A stretch of 64,000 nt of DNA from JAHEME01 sp034435035 (lineage in GTDB: Bacteria; Chloroflexota; Anaerolineae; Aggregatilineales; UBA3940): the NCBI GenBank assembly GCA_034435035.1, contig DAOTXW010000068.1:114690-178689 (forward strand). Reading direction: 5' to 3'. Shown here one piece after another: positions 34,166-42,593 of this stretch (its first letter is position 1; the number at the start of each line of letters is the position of its first letter). The translations under genes were made by a program, and so were the position numbers. Below the pieces are notes generated by a model, which did not search any database, was not told the DNA's origin, and saw only the letters and a list, made by a program, of their open reading frames with translations.

Positions 34166-34915
34166 GTGAAACTCTCCATCATCGTTTGCGTTTATAACGA
34201 AAAGGATACCGTCCTCACTGTGCTGGATCGCATTCACCAGGTTGATCTGGGAGAATGGGACAGAGAAGTGATCGTGGTTGATAACTGCTCCACAGACGGC
34301 ACCCGTGAGATTCTGCAGACGGTCAGTAAACCCGATACGCGGATCATCTATCAGCCGCGTAATATGGGCAAGGGAACCAGTATCCGCACAGCCATCGCCC
34401 ACCTTACGGGTGACTACGCAGTGATCCAGGATGCTGACCTGGAATATGATCCCCAGGACCTTCGCCTGCTGCTGGCGAAGGCAGAGAAGGGGGCTCCGGC
34501 AGTTTTCGGCAGCAGGACGGCAGGCGGTCGGGCAATTTATGAGTATGCCCATGCCTACTGGGGCGTGCGTGCCATCACCGCGATGATGAATCTGCTGTTT
34601 GGCGGCCACCTGACCGACGCCGCCACGGCAACCAAGATGGTGCGGGCCGATATCTTAAAGGCCCTCCATCTGGTAGGGCGTGGATTCGACCTCGACTTCG
34701 AGCTGCCTGATAAGCTGCTGCTGGCTGGTATCCCGATCGCCGAGGTGCCGGTCAGCTACCAACCGCGTTCTTACGAGGACGGTAAGAAGATCACCACCCT
34801 GGATGGGCTCAAGGCTTTCGCTATCATGCTGCGCGACAGACTGGGACTGTCGCGCGTGTGGGAACATCGCCCGCCTCCTCTGGTAACAGAGCCTTCATCC
34901 GAGATCAGCCTGTAG
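34166..34915 (+). CDS. Family 2 glycosyltransferase (DPM1-like)
   Basis: 249 aa, GTG start. GT-A fold with SIIVCVYNEKDTV, VIVVDNCSTDGTRE, and the metal-binding QDADLEYDP (DxD-like), then PAVFGSRTAGGRA. No C-terminal membrane segments, so it resembles the soluble dolichyl/polyprenyl-phosphate mannose synthase-like group that loads a sugar onto a lipid carrier; this is a guess from length and motif. A TATACT -10-like box is at 34113-34118. Stands between the CDP-sugar genes and a PfkB kinase. Confidence 0.85.
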   Translation: MKLSIIVCVYNEKDTVLTVLDRIHQVDLGEWDREVIVVDNCSTDGTREILQTVSKPDTRIIYQPRNMGKGTSIRTAIAHLTGDYAVIQDADLEYDPQDLRLLLAKAEKGAPAVFGSRTAGGRAIYEYAHAYWGVRAITAMMNLLFGGHLTDAATATKMVRADILKALHLVGRGFDLDFELPDKLLLAGIPIAEVPVSYQPRSYEDGKKITTLDGLKAFAIMLRDRLGLSRVWEHRPPPLVTEPSSEISL

Positions 34916-34955
34916 GTGACTGTACGGTTCAGCCCTCCACCCCGGGAATCCCGCC

Positions 34956-35918
34956 ATGAGAATTGCCGTAACTGGATCCATTGCATTCGATTACATCATG
35001 ACGTATCCCGGCGAATTCGCCGAGATGCTCCGAACTGAAGGGATGGACAAGATCAGTGTCAGCTTCCTGGTCGATGATCTGACCCGCCACCGCGGTGGCG
35101 TTGCGCCCAATATCGCCTATACACTGGCTCTCCTGGGTGAGCGCCCGCTGCTGGTTGGCTCTGCTGGCCTGGACTTCCCGGAGTACGGCGTTTTCCTCAG
35201 GGAAATTGGCGTTGACATTAGCGGCGCGCGCATCCATGATGACCTGTTTACCGCCTCCTTTTTTGTCAGCACGGACCGGGTGAACAACCAGATCGCATCC
35301 TTTTATACCGGCGCTATGGCACGTGCACGCGACCTGACCTTGAAGGATTCTGGCGCGGCGCAGGCCGATCTCATCGTGATCTCGCCAAACGATCCGCAGG
35401 CCATGCATAACTACGCGGATGAGTGCCGGGCTCTCGGTTTGCGCTACGTCTACGATCCGAGCCAGCAGGTAGCTCGAATCGCAGGCGTAGAGCTGGCCGC
35501 TGATTTGAGGGGCGCCAGTATCCTGATCGTGAATGATGTGGAATACTATGCTCTGATGCGCAAGACTGCTCTGAGCCATGATGATCTGATGCATCATGTG
35601 GGCACGCTGATCGTCACGCGCGGCGAAAACGGCGCGGATATCTATGAACAGGGGGCAACGCATCATATCCCGGTTGTCCCGCCCGGGCGGGTGGTGGACC
35701 CGACCGGCGTCGGTGATGCCTTCCGGGCCGGCCTGCTGAAGGGCCTTGCCGCCGGCTGGCCGTGGGAGATCAGCGGTCGCGTAGGCGCCCTGGCGGCGAC
35801 CTATGCCCTCGAGCACCGGGGGACGCAGTCCCATCAGTTCACCCGCGACGCCTTCGTGGCCCGCTTCCGCCAGCACTTCGACGATGAGGGCCTGCTGGAC
35901 TCTATGCTGGGCAGCTGA
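34956..35918 (+). CDS. PfkB-family kinase, probably adenosine kinase
   Basis: 320 aa ribokinase-fold enzyme. N-terminal GSIAFDYIMTYPGEF, RHRGGVAPNIAYTLALLG (substrate site), and the C-terminal PfkB signature DPTGVGDAFRAGLLKG with the catalytic Asp in GVGD. The FDYIM start and the location two genes before ahcY suggest adenosine kinase, which would remove the adenosine released by S-adenosylhomocysteine hydrolysis. Other sugar or nucleoside substrates are not excluded. Confidence 0.75.
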   Translation: MRIAVTGSIAFDYIMTYPGEFAEMLRTEGMDKISVSFLVDDLTRHRGGVAPNIAYTLALLGERPLLVGSAGLDFPEYGVFLREIGVDISGARIHDDLFTASFFVSTDRVNNQIASFYTGAMARARDLTLKDSGAAQADLIVISPNDPQAMHNYADECRALGLRYVYDPSQQVARIAGVELAADLRGASILIVNDVEYYALMRKTALSHDDLMHHVGTLIVTRGENGADIYEQGATHHIPVVPPGRVVDPTGVGDAFRAGLLKGLAAGWPWEISGRVGALAATYALEHRGTQSHQFTRDAFVARFRQHFDDEGLLDSMLGS

Positions 35919-35927
35919 TCCTCCATC

Positions 35928-36770
35928 ATGGCACAGTACATAATCCGCCCGACCGCTGACCCGGGTGCCATCCGTGTGTTCCTAAATGGCGACCGCCATT
36001 ATGCCGCCTATGCCCTCGGCGACCTGGAGCCGCCTTACGCTGAGCATGCGACCTGGACAACAGCTGTGGGTGAAGGAGGCATCGCCGGCATAGCGCTTGA
36101 GTATGCAGCCCTTGACCCACCGGTGCTTTTCTTGATGGGCTCTCTTGATTCGCTCGAAGCCCTGCTGGCTGACGGCGCCCGATGGAGCCGGGTCTACTAC
36201 ACCGCCCGCCCGGAGTTGGAAACGATCCTGCGCTCGTACTACGATCCGGTGGAAGTACTTCACATGCACCGGATGAGCGTTGACCGTTCGACATTTCACC
36301 CGCTGCCGCACTGCGACAATGACCTGCTTCCCCCATCGCCGCTGGGCCCCCCGGACGTGACTGCGATTTTTGCGCTGCAGCATGCTGCGGCTGCCGCGGA
36401 TGGGCGTGCGCTGCACGAGATCGCCTTTATGCCCGAGATGGTTGACGCTGGCTACTACTACGGGATCTGGAGCGGCGGAACGCTGATCGCCGCGGCCGGT
36501 ACGCATCTGGTGGGCCGCGCTGCCCGCATAGGCGCACTGGGCAATGTGGTCGTCCATCCGGCGCACCGCCGTCAGGGCCTGGGCACCCGAGTATCCCAGG
36601 CAGTCACAGAGGCCCTACTGCGCGATGGCATCGACCTGATCGTGCTCAATGTCCGCCAGGGCAACATCCCGGCCATCCGGGCTTATACCCGTCTTGGCTA
36701 CCGGCAGGCCGGGGATTTCATTGAGGGCCTGGCATTGCGGCGCTCGACAGCCAGTGCTCGTGCGGTATAA
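35928..36770 (+). CDS. GNAT-family N-acetyltransferase
   Basis: 280 aa. The C-terminal half (about 130-265) is a GNAT domain: ALGNVVVHPAHRRQGLGTRV holds the acetyl-CoA pyrophosphate loop (RRQGLG), followed by NVRQGNIPAIRAYTRLGYRQ (motif B). The N-terminal half, beginning with a strand-helix GAIRVFLNGDRHYAAYALGD, resembles the FR47/GNAT-like N-terminal lobe, so it may be a tandem GNAT. Acceptor unknown. Its final codons contain the promoter of ahcY. Confidence 0.8.
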   Translation: MAQYIIRPTADPGAIRVFLNGDRHYAAYALGDLEPPYAEHATWTTAVGEGGIAGIALEYAALDPPVLFLMGSLDSLEALLADGARWSRVYYTARPELETILRSYYDPVEVLHMHRMSVDRSTFHPLPHCDNDLLPPSPLGPPDVTAIFALQHAAAAADGRALHEIAFMPEMVDAGYYYGIWSGGTLIAAAGTHLVGRAARIGALGNVVVHPAHRRQGLGTRVSQAVTEALLRDGIDLIVLNVRQGNIPAIRAYTRLGYRQAGDFIEGLALRRSTASARAV

Positions 36771-36771
36771 T
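36744..36771 (+). promoter_or_regulatory. Promoter of ahcY inside the end of the GNAT gene
   Basis: TCGACA (36744-36749) and consensus TATAAT (36766-36771) with 16-base spacing; start near 36778 gives a leader of about 35 bases, too short for a SAH riboswitch. Confidence 0.7.
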
Positions 36772-36813
36772 CGCGCCGTCTCGTATCACATCGGAACCCT
36801 CGCAGGAGCAAAC

Positions 36814-38079
36814 ATGACGATTGATCATGATGTCAAGGACCTCAGCCTCGCCGACGGTGGACGATACCGGATCGAGTGGGCGGCTAAGGAGATGCCAGTC
36901 CTCAAGCTGATTCGAGAACGCTTCCGCAAGGAGCGCCCGCTGGAGGGTGTGCGCCTGTCGGCATGTCTGCACATCACGGCGGAGACCGCGAACCTTGCCC
37001 ACACCCTGCAGCTGGGCGGCGCCGATGTCATCCTGACAGCGTCCAATCCTCTCAGCACGCAGGATGATGTCGCTGCCAGCCTGGTCGCCCACTACGAGAT
37101 CCCTGTATACGCGATCAAAGGTGAGGACGATAAGACCTATTACCAGCACATCGAAGCTGCCCTCGCGCATCGTCCGCAGATCACGATGGACGATGGCGCT
37201 GATCTGGTCAGCCAGCTGCATATGAAGCACACCCATCTGCTGGAACACGTCATCGGCGGCACCGAAGAGACGACGACGGGCGTGATTCGTCTTAAAGCTA
37301 TGGCGGCAGATGGGGCGCTGAAGTTCCCGGTTATTGCCGTGAATGACTCAATGACCAAGCACCTGTTCGATAACCGTTATGGGACGGGTCAGAGCACCCT
37401 GGATGGTATCATTCGGGCCACGAATATCCTCATTGCCGGCAAGACAGTAGTAGTCGGTGGCTACGGCTGGTGCAGCCGCGGAATTGCCATGCGCGCCAAG
37501 GGCCTGGGCGGCAATGTGGTCGTCACCGAAGTTGATCCGCTCAAAGCGCTCGAGGCCGTCATGGACGGTTTCCGCGTCATGCCCATGGCGGAAGCCGCCG
37601 AGATCGGCGATATCTTCGTCACGGCGACTGGCGATATCAATGTCATCGATACACACCACCTGGCGGTCATGAAGGACGGCGCGATCGTCTGCAACTCCGG
37701 CCATTTCAACGTTGAGATCAATCTGAAGGGGCTGCGCGAGCTGGCTGTCGGGGCGCCGGAGCTGATCCGCCCCTTTGTGGAGCAGTACACATTGCAGGAT
37801 GGGCGTCATGTCTACCTGCTGGGTGAGGGCCGCCTCGTCAATCTGGCGGCTGCGGAGGGCCACCCGGCGAGTGTAATGGACATGAGTTTTGCCAACCAGG
37901 CACTGGGCGCCGAGTACATGCTGCAGAATGCCAGCAGCCTGCAGAACAACGTGTATACCATACCCGAGGAAGTTGATAACGAGATTGCCCGCCTCAAGCT
38001 GGAGGCGATGGGGATCCGGATAGACCGCCTCACGCCGGAGCAGGAAACTTACCTGCGGCAGTGGCAGGAGGGCACTTAA
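36814..38079 (+). CDS. ahcY: S-adenosylhomocysteine hydrolase
   Basis: Splits S-adenosylhomocysteine to adenosine and homocysteine, relieving inhibition of methyltransferases. 421 aa, the short prokaryotic form without the 40-residue insert of many proteobacterial enzymes. Substrate-site motifs CLHITAETANLAHTL and SNPLSTQDDV; NAD-binding VVVGGYGWCSRGIAMRAKG; GHFNVEI. ATG at 36814 has GGAG 7 bases upstream and fits the family N-terminus. With the PfkB kinase upstream it forms a methyl-cycle pair. Confidence 0.96.
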   Translation: MTIDHDVKDLSLADGGRYRIEWAAKEMPVLKLIRERFRKERPLEGVRLSACLHITAETANLAHTLQLGGADVILTASNPLSTQDDVAASLVAHYEIPVYAIKGEDDKTYYQHIEAALAHRPQITMDDGADLVSQLHMKHTHLLEHVIGGTEETTTGVIRLKAMAADGALKFPVIAVNDSMTKHLFDNRYGTGQSTLDGIIRATNILIAGKTVVVGGYGWCSRGIAMRAKGLGGNVVVTEVDPLKALEAVMDGFRVMPMAEAAEIGDIFVTATGDINVIDTHHLAVMKDGAIVCNSGHFNVEINLKGLRELAVGAPELIRPFVEQYTLQDGRHVYLLGEGRLVNLAAAEGHPASVMDMSFANQALGAEYMLQNASSLQNNVYTIPEEVDNEIARLKLEAMGIRIDRLTPEQETYLRQWQEGT

Positions 38080-38142
38080 CTTTACCACTCTAGCCTCGCT
38101 CGCATCTGCGCCAGAGCCGAGGGTTTAGGCGTTTCTGAGGCC

Positions 38143-38175
38143 ATGGGGGGACACATTGACGGGGCATCCCCCCAT
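38143..38175 (+). terminator. Terminator after ahcY
   Basis: Perfect 9-bp stem ATGGGGGGA / TCCCCCCAT with a 15-base loop, followed by TGTCACAACTTT. Lies 64 bases after the ahcY stop and just before the next promoter. Confidence 0.55.
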
Positions 38176-38184
38176 TGTCACAAC

Positions 38185-38214
38185 TTTACTGCTGCCAGGC
38201 CGGCGCAGTATACT
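38185..38214 (+). promoter_or_regulatory. Promoter of the GDP-sugar/glycan operon
   Basis: TTTACT (38185-38190) and TATACT (38209-38214) with 18-base spacing, about 42 bases before the rmd start. Confidence 0.5.
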
Positions 38215-38255
38215 GGCACCTGCCAACCGATACCGGGCCAGCCAGGAGGCTATGT

Positions 38256-39224
38256 GTGAAGGCACTGATCACGGGCATCGGCGGGTTTGTAGGCTATCAT
38301 CTTGCCCATCATCTTCTCCAGCTGGGAAACTACAGCATCAGTGGCACGGTGATCGAGCCGATCCAGCAGCACCAGCGGCTGCTGGACACTGGCATACAGC
38401 TGCACCAGCTCGACCTGACCGATCCGCAGGCTGTACTGAACCTGCTGGATGAGACGCGGCCGGACTACATTTACCACCTGGCTGCACAGGCATATGTCCC
38501 CGAGTCGTTCGAAGACCCGTGGGGGACGCTGAGCAACAATATCCACGCTCAGGTGAACCTGCTGCAGGCCATCGTCAAGCATGATCTGGGCGCACGCATC
38601 CTGGTAGTAGGATCCAGCGAAGAATATGGCCCTGTCGATCCGGAGCACAATCCCATTGACGAGAGCCATCCGCTTCGGCCCGCCAACCCCTATAGCGTCA
38701 GCAAGGTCACCCAGGACCTCCTTGGCCTTCAGTACTTCCTCAGCCACGATGTCGCAGCGATCCGCGTGCGCCCGTTCAACCATATTGGCCCTGGCCAGGG
38801 CAAACAGTTTGTGGCCCCGGCCTTTGCGTTACAGATCGCAGCCATTGAGGCCGGGCGCAGTGAGCCTGTTATGTACGTCGGAAACCTCGATACGCGCCGT
38901 GACTTCACCGACGTACGAGACATGGTTCGCGCCTACCAGCTGATCGTCGAGAACGGCGAGCCTGGGGAGGTTTACAACATCGGCAGCGGTGTGAATCACA
39001 GCATCCGCGAGCTGCTGGATATCCTGCTGCACCTGACCGATGCGCCAATAGAGGTTCGGTTCGATCCAGCGCGTGCACGGCCCGCTGATGTCCCGGTGAT
39101 CACCTGCAATCCGACAAAGATCCGTATGGCAACAGGTTGGACAACCCGGTATACATTCGAGCACACACTGGCCGACATCCTGGAAGAGGCCCGTACGCGA
39201 ACGGGTTTGCCGGCCACCCGCTAA
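38256..39224 (+). CDS. rmd: GDP-4-dehydro-6-deoxy-D-mannose reductase
   Basis: 322 aa extended SDR. GTG start at 38256 preceded by AGGAGG at a spacing of 6; the domain begins at once with KALITGIGGFVGYHL. IYHLAAQAYVPESFEDP, GSSEEYGPV, NPYSVSKVTQDLLG (YxxxK), then RPFNHIGPGQ and YVGNLDTRRDFTDVRDMVRAY are the pattern of Rmd, which reduces the gmd product to GDP-D-rhamnose. The adjacent gmd supports this. GDP-6-deoxy-D-talose synthesis by a related reductase is the alternative. Confidence 0.85.
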   Translation: MKALITGIGGFVGYHLAHHLLQLGNYSISGTVIEPIQQHQRLLDTGIQLHQLDLTDPQAVLNLLDETRPDYIYHLAAQAYVPESFEDPWGTLSNNIHAQVNLLQAIVKHDLGARILVVGSSEEYGPVDPEHNPIDESHPLRPANPYSVSKVTQDLLGLQYFLSHDVAAIRVRPFNHIGPGQGKQFVAPAFALQIAAIEAGRSEPVMYVGNLDTRRDFTDVRDMVRAYQLIVENGEPGEVYNIGSGVNHSIRELLDILLHLTDAPIEVRFDPARARPADVPVITCNPTKIRMATGWTTRYTFEHTLADILEEARTRTGLPATR

Positions 39225-39275
39225 GATAGGCTGATAGATACCGATGAAGGGCAGGCTGCCCGGGAGAGTGTCTTT

Positions 39276-40250
39276 GTGCCAACAGCATTGATCACAGGCA
39301 TCACGGGCCAGGATGGATCCTATCTCGCCGAATTCCTGCTCGAACGGGGATATCAGGTTGTAGGCCTGGTGCGCCGTACCAGCACGATCAACTTCGCACG
39401 CATCGGCCATATCCAAGATCGCGTCAAGCTGGTATCGGGCGACCTGCTGGATCAGACCTCGCTGATGCACGTCATTGCCGAGCACCAGCCCGACGAGGTC
39501 TACAATCTGGCCGCCCAGAGCTTTGTTCAGACTTCTTGGGCGCAGCCGGTCTTTACAGGCGAGGTGACAGCCATTGGTGTAACCCGCCTGTTGGATGCGA
39601 TCAGAGCGATCAATCCACGCATCCGGTTTTACCAGGCATCAAGCTCCGAGCAGTTTGGCAAGGTGCGTGAAGTGCCCCAGCGAGAGACAACTCCTTTCTA
39701 TCCACGCAGCCCCTACGGCGTGGCTAAGGTCTACGGACACTGGATCACGGTCAACTACCGTGAGAGCTACGGCATGCACACCACCAGCGGTATTCTGTTC
39801 AATCATGAAAGCCCACGACGCGGGCTCGAGTTTGTGACGCGCAAGGTTACCGATGCGGTCGCCCGCATCAAGCTGGGCCTGTCTGACAGGCTGGCGCTGG
39901 GCAATCTGGAGGCCCAGCGCGATTGGGGTTTTGCCGGGGACTACGTGCGGGCCATGTGGCTCATGCTCCAGATGGACGAGCCAGATGACTACGTGGTAGC
40001 AACCGGGGAGACGCACACCGTCCGCCAGTTGTGTGAGATAGCCTTTGGCTACGTCGATCTTGACTGGCAGTCCTATGTCGTGCTGGACGAAAGATATGTG
40101 CGGCCCGCCGAAGTTGACCTGCTGGTGGGAGATGCCAGCAAAGCGCACGCCCGGCTGGGCTGGCAGCCAACCATGACGTTCCGGCAGATGGTGCAGATGA
40201 TGGTGGAAGCAGACCTCGAGCGGCTCAAGCATGGGGAGGCCCACAAGTGA
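39276..40250 (+). CDS. gmd: GDP-mannose 4,6-dehydratase
   Basis: Makes GDP-4-keto-6-deoxymannose from GDP-mannose. 324 aa with GTG start. ITGITGQDGSYLAEFLLERG (NAD site), RRTSTINFARIGHI, NLAAQSFVQTSW, ASSSEQFGKV with the catalytic Ser/Glu region, and SPYGVAKVYGHW (YxxxK); FNHESPRRGLEFVTRK is the diagnostic Gmd segment. With rmd directly upstream it makes GDP-D-rhamnose. No fucose synthase (WcaG) gene is present here. Confidence 0.94.
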   Translation: MPTALITGITGQDGSYLAEFLLERGYQVVGLVRRTSTINFARIGHIQDRVKLVSGDLLDQTSLMHVIAEHQPDEVYNLAAQSFVQTSWAQPVFTGEVTAIGVTRLLDAIRAINPRIRFYQASSSEQFGKVREVPQRETTPFYPRSPYGVAKVYGHWITVNYRESYGMHTTSGILFNHESPRRGLEFVTRKVTDAVARIKLGLSDRLALGNLEAQRDWGFAGDYVRAMWLMLQMDEPDDYVVATGETHTVRQLCEIAFGYVDLDWQSYVVLDERYVRPAEVDLLVGDASKAHARLGWQPTMTFRQMVQMMVEADLERLKHGEAHK

Positions 40251-41701
40251 CCGGCATGCAGATGGCAGTGATCAAATTCGGCACCGACGGATGGCGCGGG
40301 CAGATCGCCCGGGACTACACCTTTGACAATGTGCGGCGCTGCGCGCAGGGCTTCGCCCGCTACCTGCTGGAGCGAGACGGCGCCAGGCGGGGCGCCGTGA
40401 TCGGCTATGATCGCCGTTTCGGTTCAGAACACTTCGCGGCCGCCGCCGCGGAGGTCCTGGCGGCCAATGGGATCCCGGTCTGGCTGACGCGGGAAGCCAC
40501 CCCTACCCCGGTGATCTCCTACGGGGTGGTGCACAACCACGCAGCTGGCGCCATCAACATCACGGCAAGCCATAATCCGCCGACTGATAATGGCTTCAAA
40601 GTCAGGGATTCGAACGGCGGCGCTATTGCCCCTGAGGGCCTGCAGCAGATCGAGTCTTATATCCCGCCGCTTGACGAGGTGTTGTCAATGCCGCTGGATC
40701 GCGCGCAGTCAGCGGGCCTGGTTACGCTGTTTGACGCCGCCACCCCCTACCGGGAGCATCTGACCGAGCTCATCGATGTCCAGCCCATCAAGGACGCCGG
40801 CTTCCATATCCTGGTGGATCCAATGTGGGGCAACGGAATAGGCTGGCTGCCAGGGCTGCTGGCAGGCGGCCGTACCCGCGTGACGGAGATCCACAGTGTT
40901 CGCAACCCCATCTTCCCGGAGATGTCGCGCCCTGAGCCGATCCCGCCGAATGTCGATGTTGGGCTCCAGATGACCCCCACGATAGGAGCGGATGTCCTGG
41001 TCATCTTTGACGGCGATGCTGATCGGGTTGGCGCCGGCACTGAAGCGGGCCTTTTCATTAACCAGCTGCAGATGTATGCGCTCCTGGCTCTGTACCTGCT
41101 GGAGGCGCGCGGCGAGCGCGGCGCGATCGTGAAGACGCTCTCAACAACCACGATGCTCAACAAGCTCGGCCAGATCTATGGCGTGCCGGTCTATGAGACA
41201 GGGGTTGGCTTCAAATATGTGGCCCCCAAGATGCTCGAGACGGACGCCCTGATCGGTGGTGAAGAGAGCGGCGGATTTGCGTTTCGCGGCAACGTGCCTG
41301 AGCGCGATGGGATTCTGGCAGGGCTCTACCTGCTGGACTTCATGGTCCGTATGCAGATGAAGCCATCGCAGTTGATTGACCATTTGTACAGCAAGGTAGG
41401 TGCTCACTACTACAAACGCATTGATACACACCTCACCAGCGTCGAAGAGGGCACGCGCATGCGCGAGCGCATTGTGACGCAGATCAAAGGGGGGCAGCCG
41501 ACCGACATCGCGGGTCTGAAGGTGATCGGCCACGATACGACGGACGGATTCAAGTTCAGCCTGGAAGATGGGGGGTGGCTGCTGATCCGGTTCTCTGGCA
41601 CGGAGCCGCTCAGCCGGGTCTACTGCGAGACCACGCATCAGGACAGGGTTGATGATATTCTGTCAGATGGCATGAGGATCGCCGGCATCCAGCGAGCCTG
41701 A
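40247..41701 (+). CDS. Phosphoglucomutase/phosphomannomutase family phosphohexomutase
   Basis: 484 aa alpha-D-phosphohexomutase with four domains. Start motif KFGTDGWRGQIA; phosphoserine loop ITASHNPPTDNG; Mg-binding FDGDADRVG; sugar loop GGEESGGFAF; phosphate-binding RFSGTEPLSR. It interconverts hexose-1- and hexose-6-phosphates; next to gmd/rmd, a mannose-phosphate role feeding GDP-mannose is likely, but glucose-phosphate activity is possible. GTG at 40247 is chosen for GGGGAGG upstream; it overlaps the gmd stop by 4 bases; ATGs follow 9 and 15 bases later. Confidence 0.9.
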   Translation: MTGMQMAVIKFGTDGWRGQIARDYTFDNVRRCAQGFARYLLERDGARRGAVIGYDRRFGSEHFAAAAAEVLAANGIPVWLTREATPTPVISYGVVHNHAAGAINITASHNPPTDNGFKVRDSNGGAIAPEGLQQIESYIPPLDEVLSMPLDRAQSAGLVTLFDAATPYREHLTELIDVQPIKDAGFHILVDPMWGNGIGWLPGLLAGGRTRVTEIHSVRNPIFPEMSRPEPIPPNVDVGLQMTPTIGADVLVIFDGDADRVGAGTEAGLFINQLQMYALLALYLLEARGERGAIVKTLSTTTMLNKLGQIYGVPVYETGVGFKYVAPKMLETDALIGGEESGGFAFRGNVPERDGILAGLYLLDFMVRMQMKPSQLIDHLYSKVGAHYYKRIDTHLTSVEEGTRMRERIVTQIKGGQPTDIAGLKVIGHDTTDGFKFSLEDGGWLLIRFSGTEPLSRVYCETTHQDRVDDILSDGMRIAGIQRA

Positions 41702-41703
41702 TC

Positions 41704-42522
41704 ATGGGTGGGCTTGTCGACACCCACTGCCATCTCGACTTTCACCGCTTTGACGAGGACCGCGAGGCGGTACTGGAGCGGGCCAGGGCAGCGGGGATCT
41801 CGCGTATCGTTGTACCTGCAGTGGACCTGCAAGGCATCACACGGGTGCTTGCATTGGCCGATCATTATGACCTGGTCTGGGCTGCGGTAGGCATTCATCC
41901 CAACGACATCCCCGCCGACCGGGACATGGGTGCAGTCATGGCCCAGCTGCGGGAGTGGTCTGCACATCCTCGTGTGGTAGCAATCGGCGAGATCGGCCTA
42001 GATTACTATTGGGACAAGACCCCGGCTGCCATACAGCGGCAGTGGCTGCTGGCCCAGCTGGCGCTGGCAGCTGACGTTGGGCTTCCTGTTATTCTGCACA
42101 ACCGCGAAGCCAGCTCCGACCTTCTCAGGCTGCTGACGGGGTGGATCAGGGCGGGGCTTCCCGCATCGCTTCAGGGACGGCCAGGCGTGCTGCATTCGTT
42201 CTCCGGCACGGAGCGCGATGCCGGCACAGCGCTGGCGCTGGGATTCTTCCTGGGCTTCACCGGGCCGCTAACATACGCAAAGGCCGAGACGATGCGGGGG
42301 GTGGCCGCCGCCGCTCCCGATGAGCGCATCGTGATCGAAACCGATGCGCCCTTTCTGCCACCCCACCCTCTGCGGGGCCAGCGCAACGAGCCGGCTTATC
42401 TGACGCTGACGGCAGAGAAGCTCGCCGCAGTACGGGGTGTTGCAGTGTCCCGGCTGATCGAGATGACCTCAGGAAATGCTGCGAAGCTGTTTGGGTGGAA
42501 CATGGCCGACCTCACAGGGTGA
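41704..42522 (+). CDS. tatD: TatD-family metal-dependent DNase/hydrolase
   Basis: 272 aa amidohydrolase-fold protein. Metal ligands: THCHLD near the start, IGEIGLDYYWD, PVILHNREA, LHSFSGT, and the last Asp in IETDAPFLPP. Family members are 3'-5' exonucleases or D-aminoacyl-tRNA-type hydrolases in quality control. It starts 2 bases after the mutase stop and has no evident link to the glycan genes around it. Confidence 0.92.
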   Translation: MGGLVDTHCHLDFHRFDEDREAVLERARAAGISRIVVPAVDLQGITRVLALADHYDLVWAAVGIHPNDIPADRDMGAVMAQLREWSAHPRVVAIGEIGLDYYWDKTPAAIQRQWLLAQLALAADVGLPVILHNREASSDLLRLLTGWIRAGLPASLQGRPGVLHSFSGTERDAGTALALGFFLGFTGPLTYAKAETMRGVAAAAPDERIVIETDAPFLPPHPLRGQRNEPAYLTLTAEKLAAVRGVAVSRLIEMTSGNAAKLFGWNMADLTG

Positions 42523-42525
42523 CGC

Positions 42526-42577
42526 TATAATGGCCGGCAGATCGAGGGCTTGAGAGCGGCGCTGGCAGGCCGCTCTC
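42526..42577 (+). promoter_or_regulatory. TATAAT box and hairpin ahead of the glycosyltransferase genes
   Basis: A consensus -10 TATAAT at 42526-42531 has no clear -35. A perfect 9-bp hairpin GAGAGCGGC / GCCGCTCTC (42552-42577, 8-base loop) follows, then the GGAGGA ribosome site at 42584. The hairpin could stop tatD transcripts or sit in the leader of the next gene. Confidence 0.35.
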
Positions 42578-42593
42578 TTCACATGGAGGACAA

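Noticed and set aside
36772..36813. SAH or SAM riboswitch before ahcY
   Set aside because: The leader after the TATAAT box is only about 35 bases and shows no such fold.
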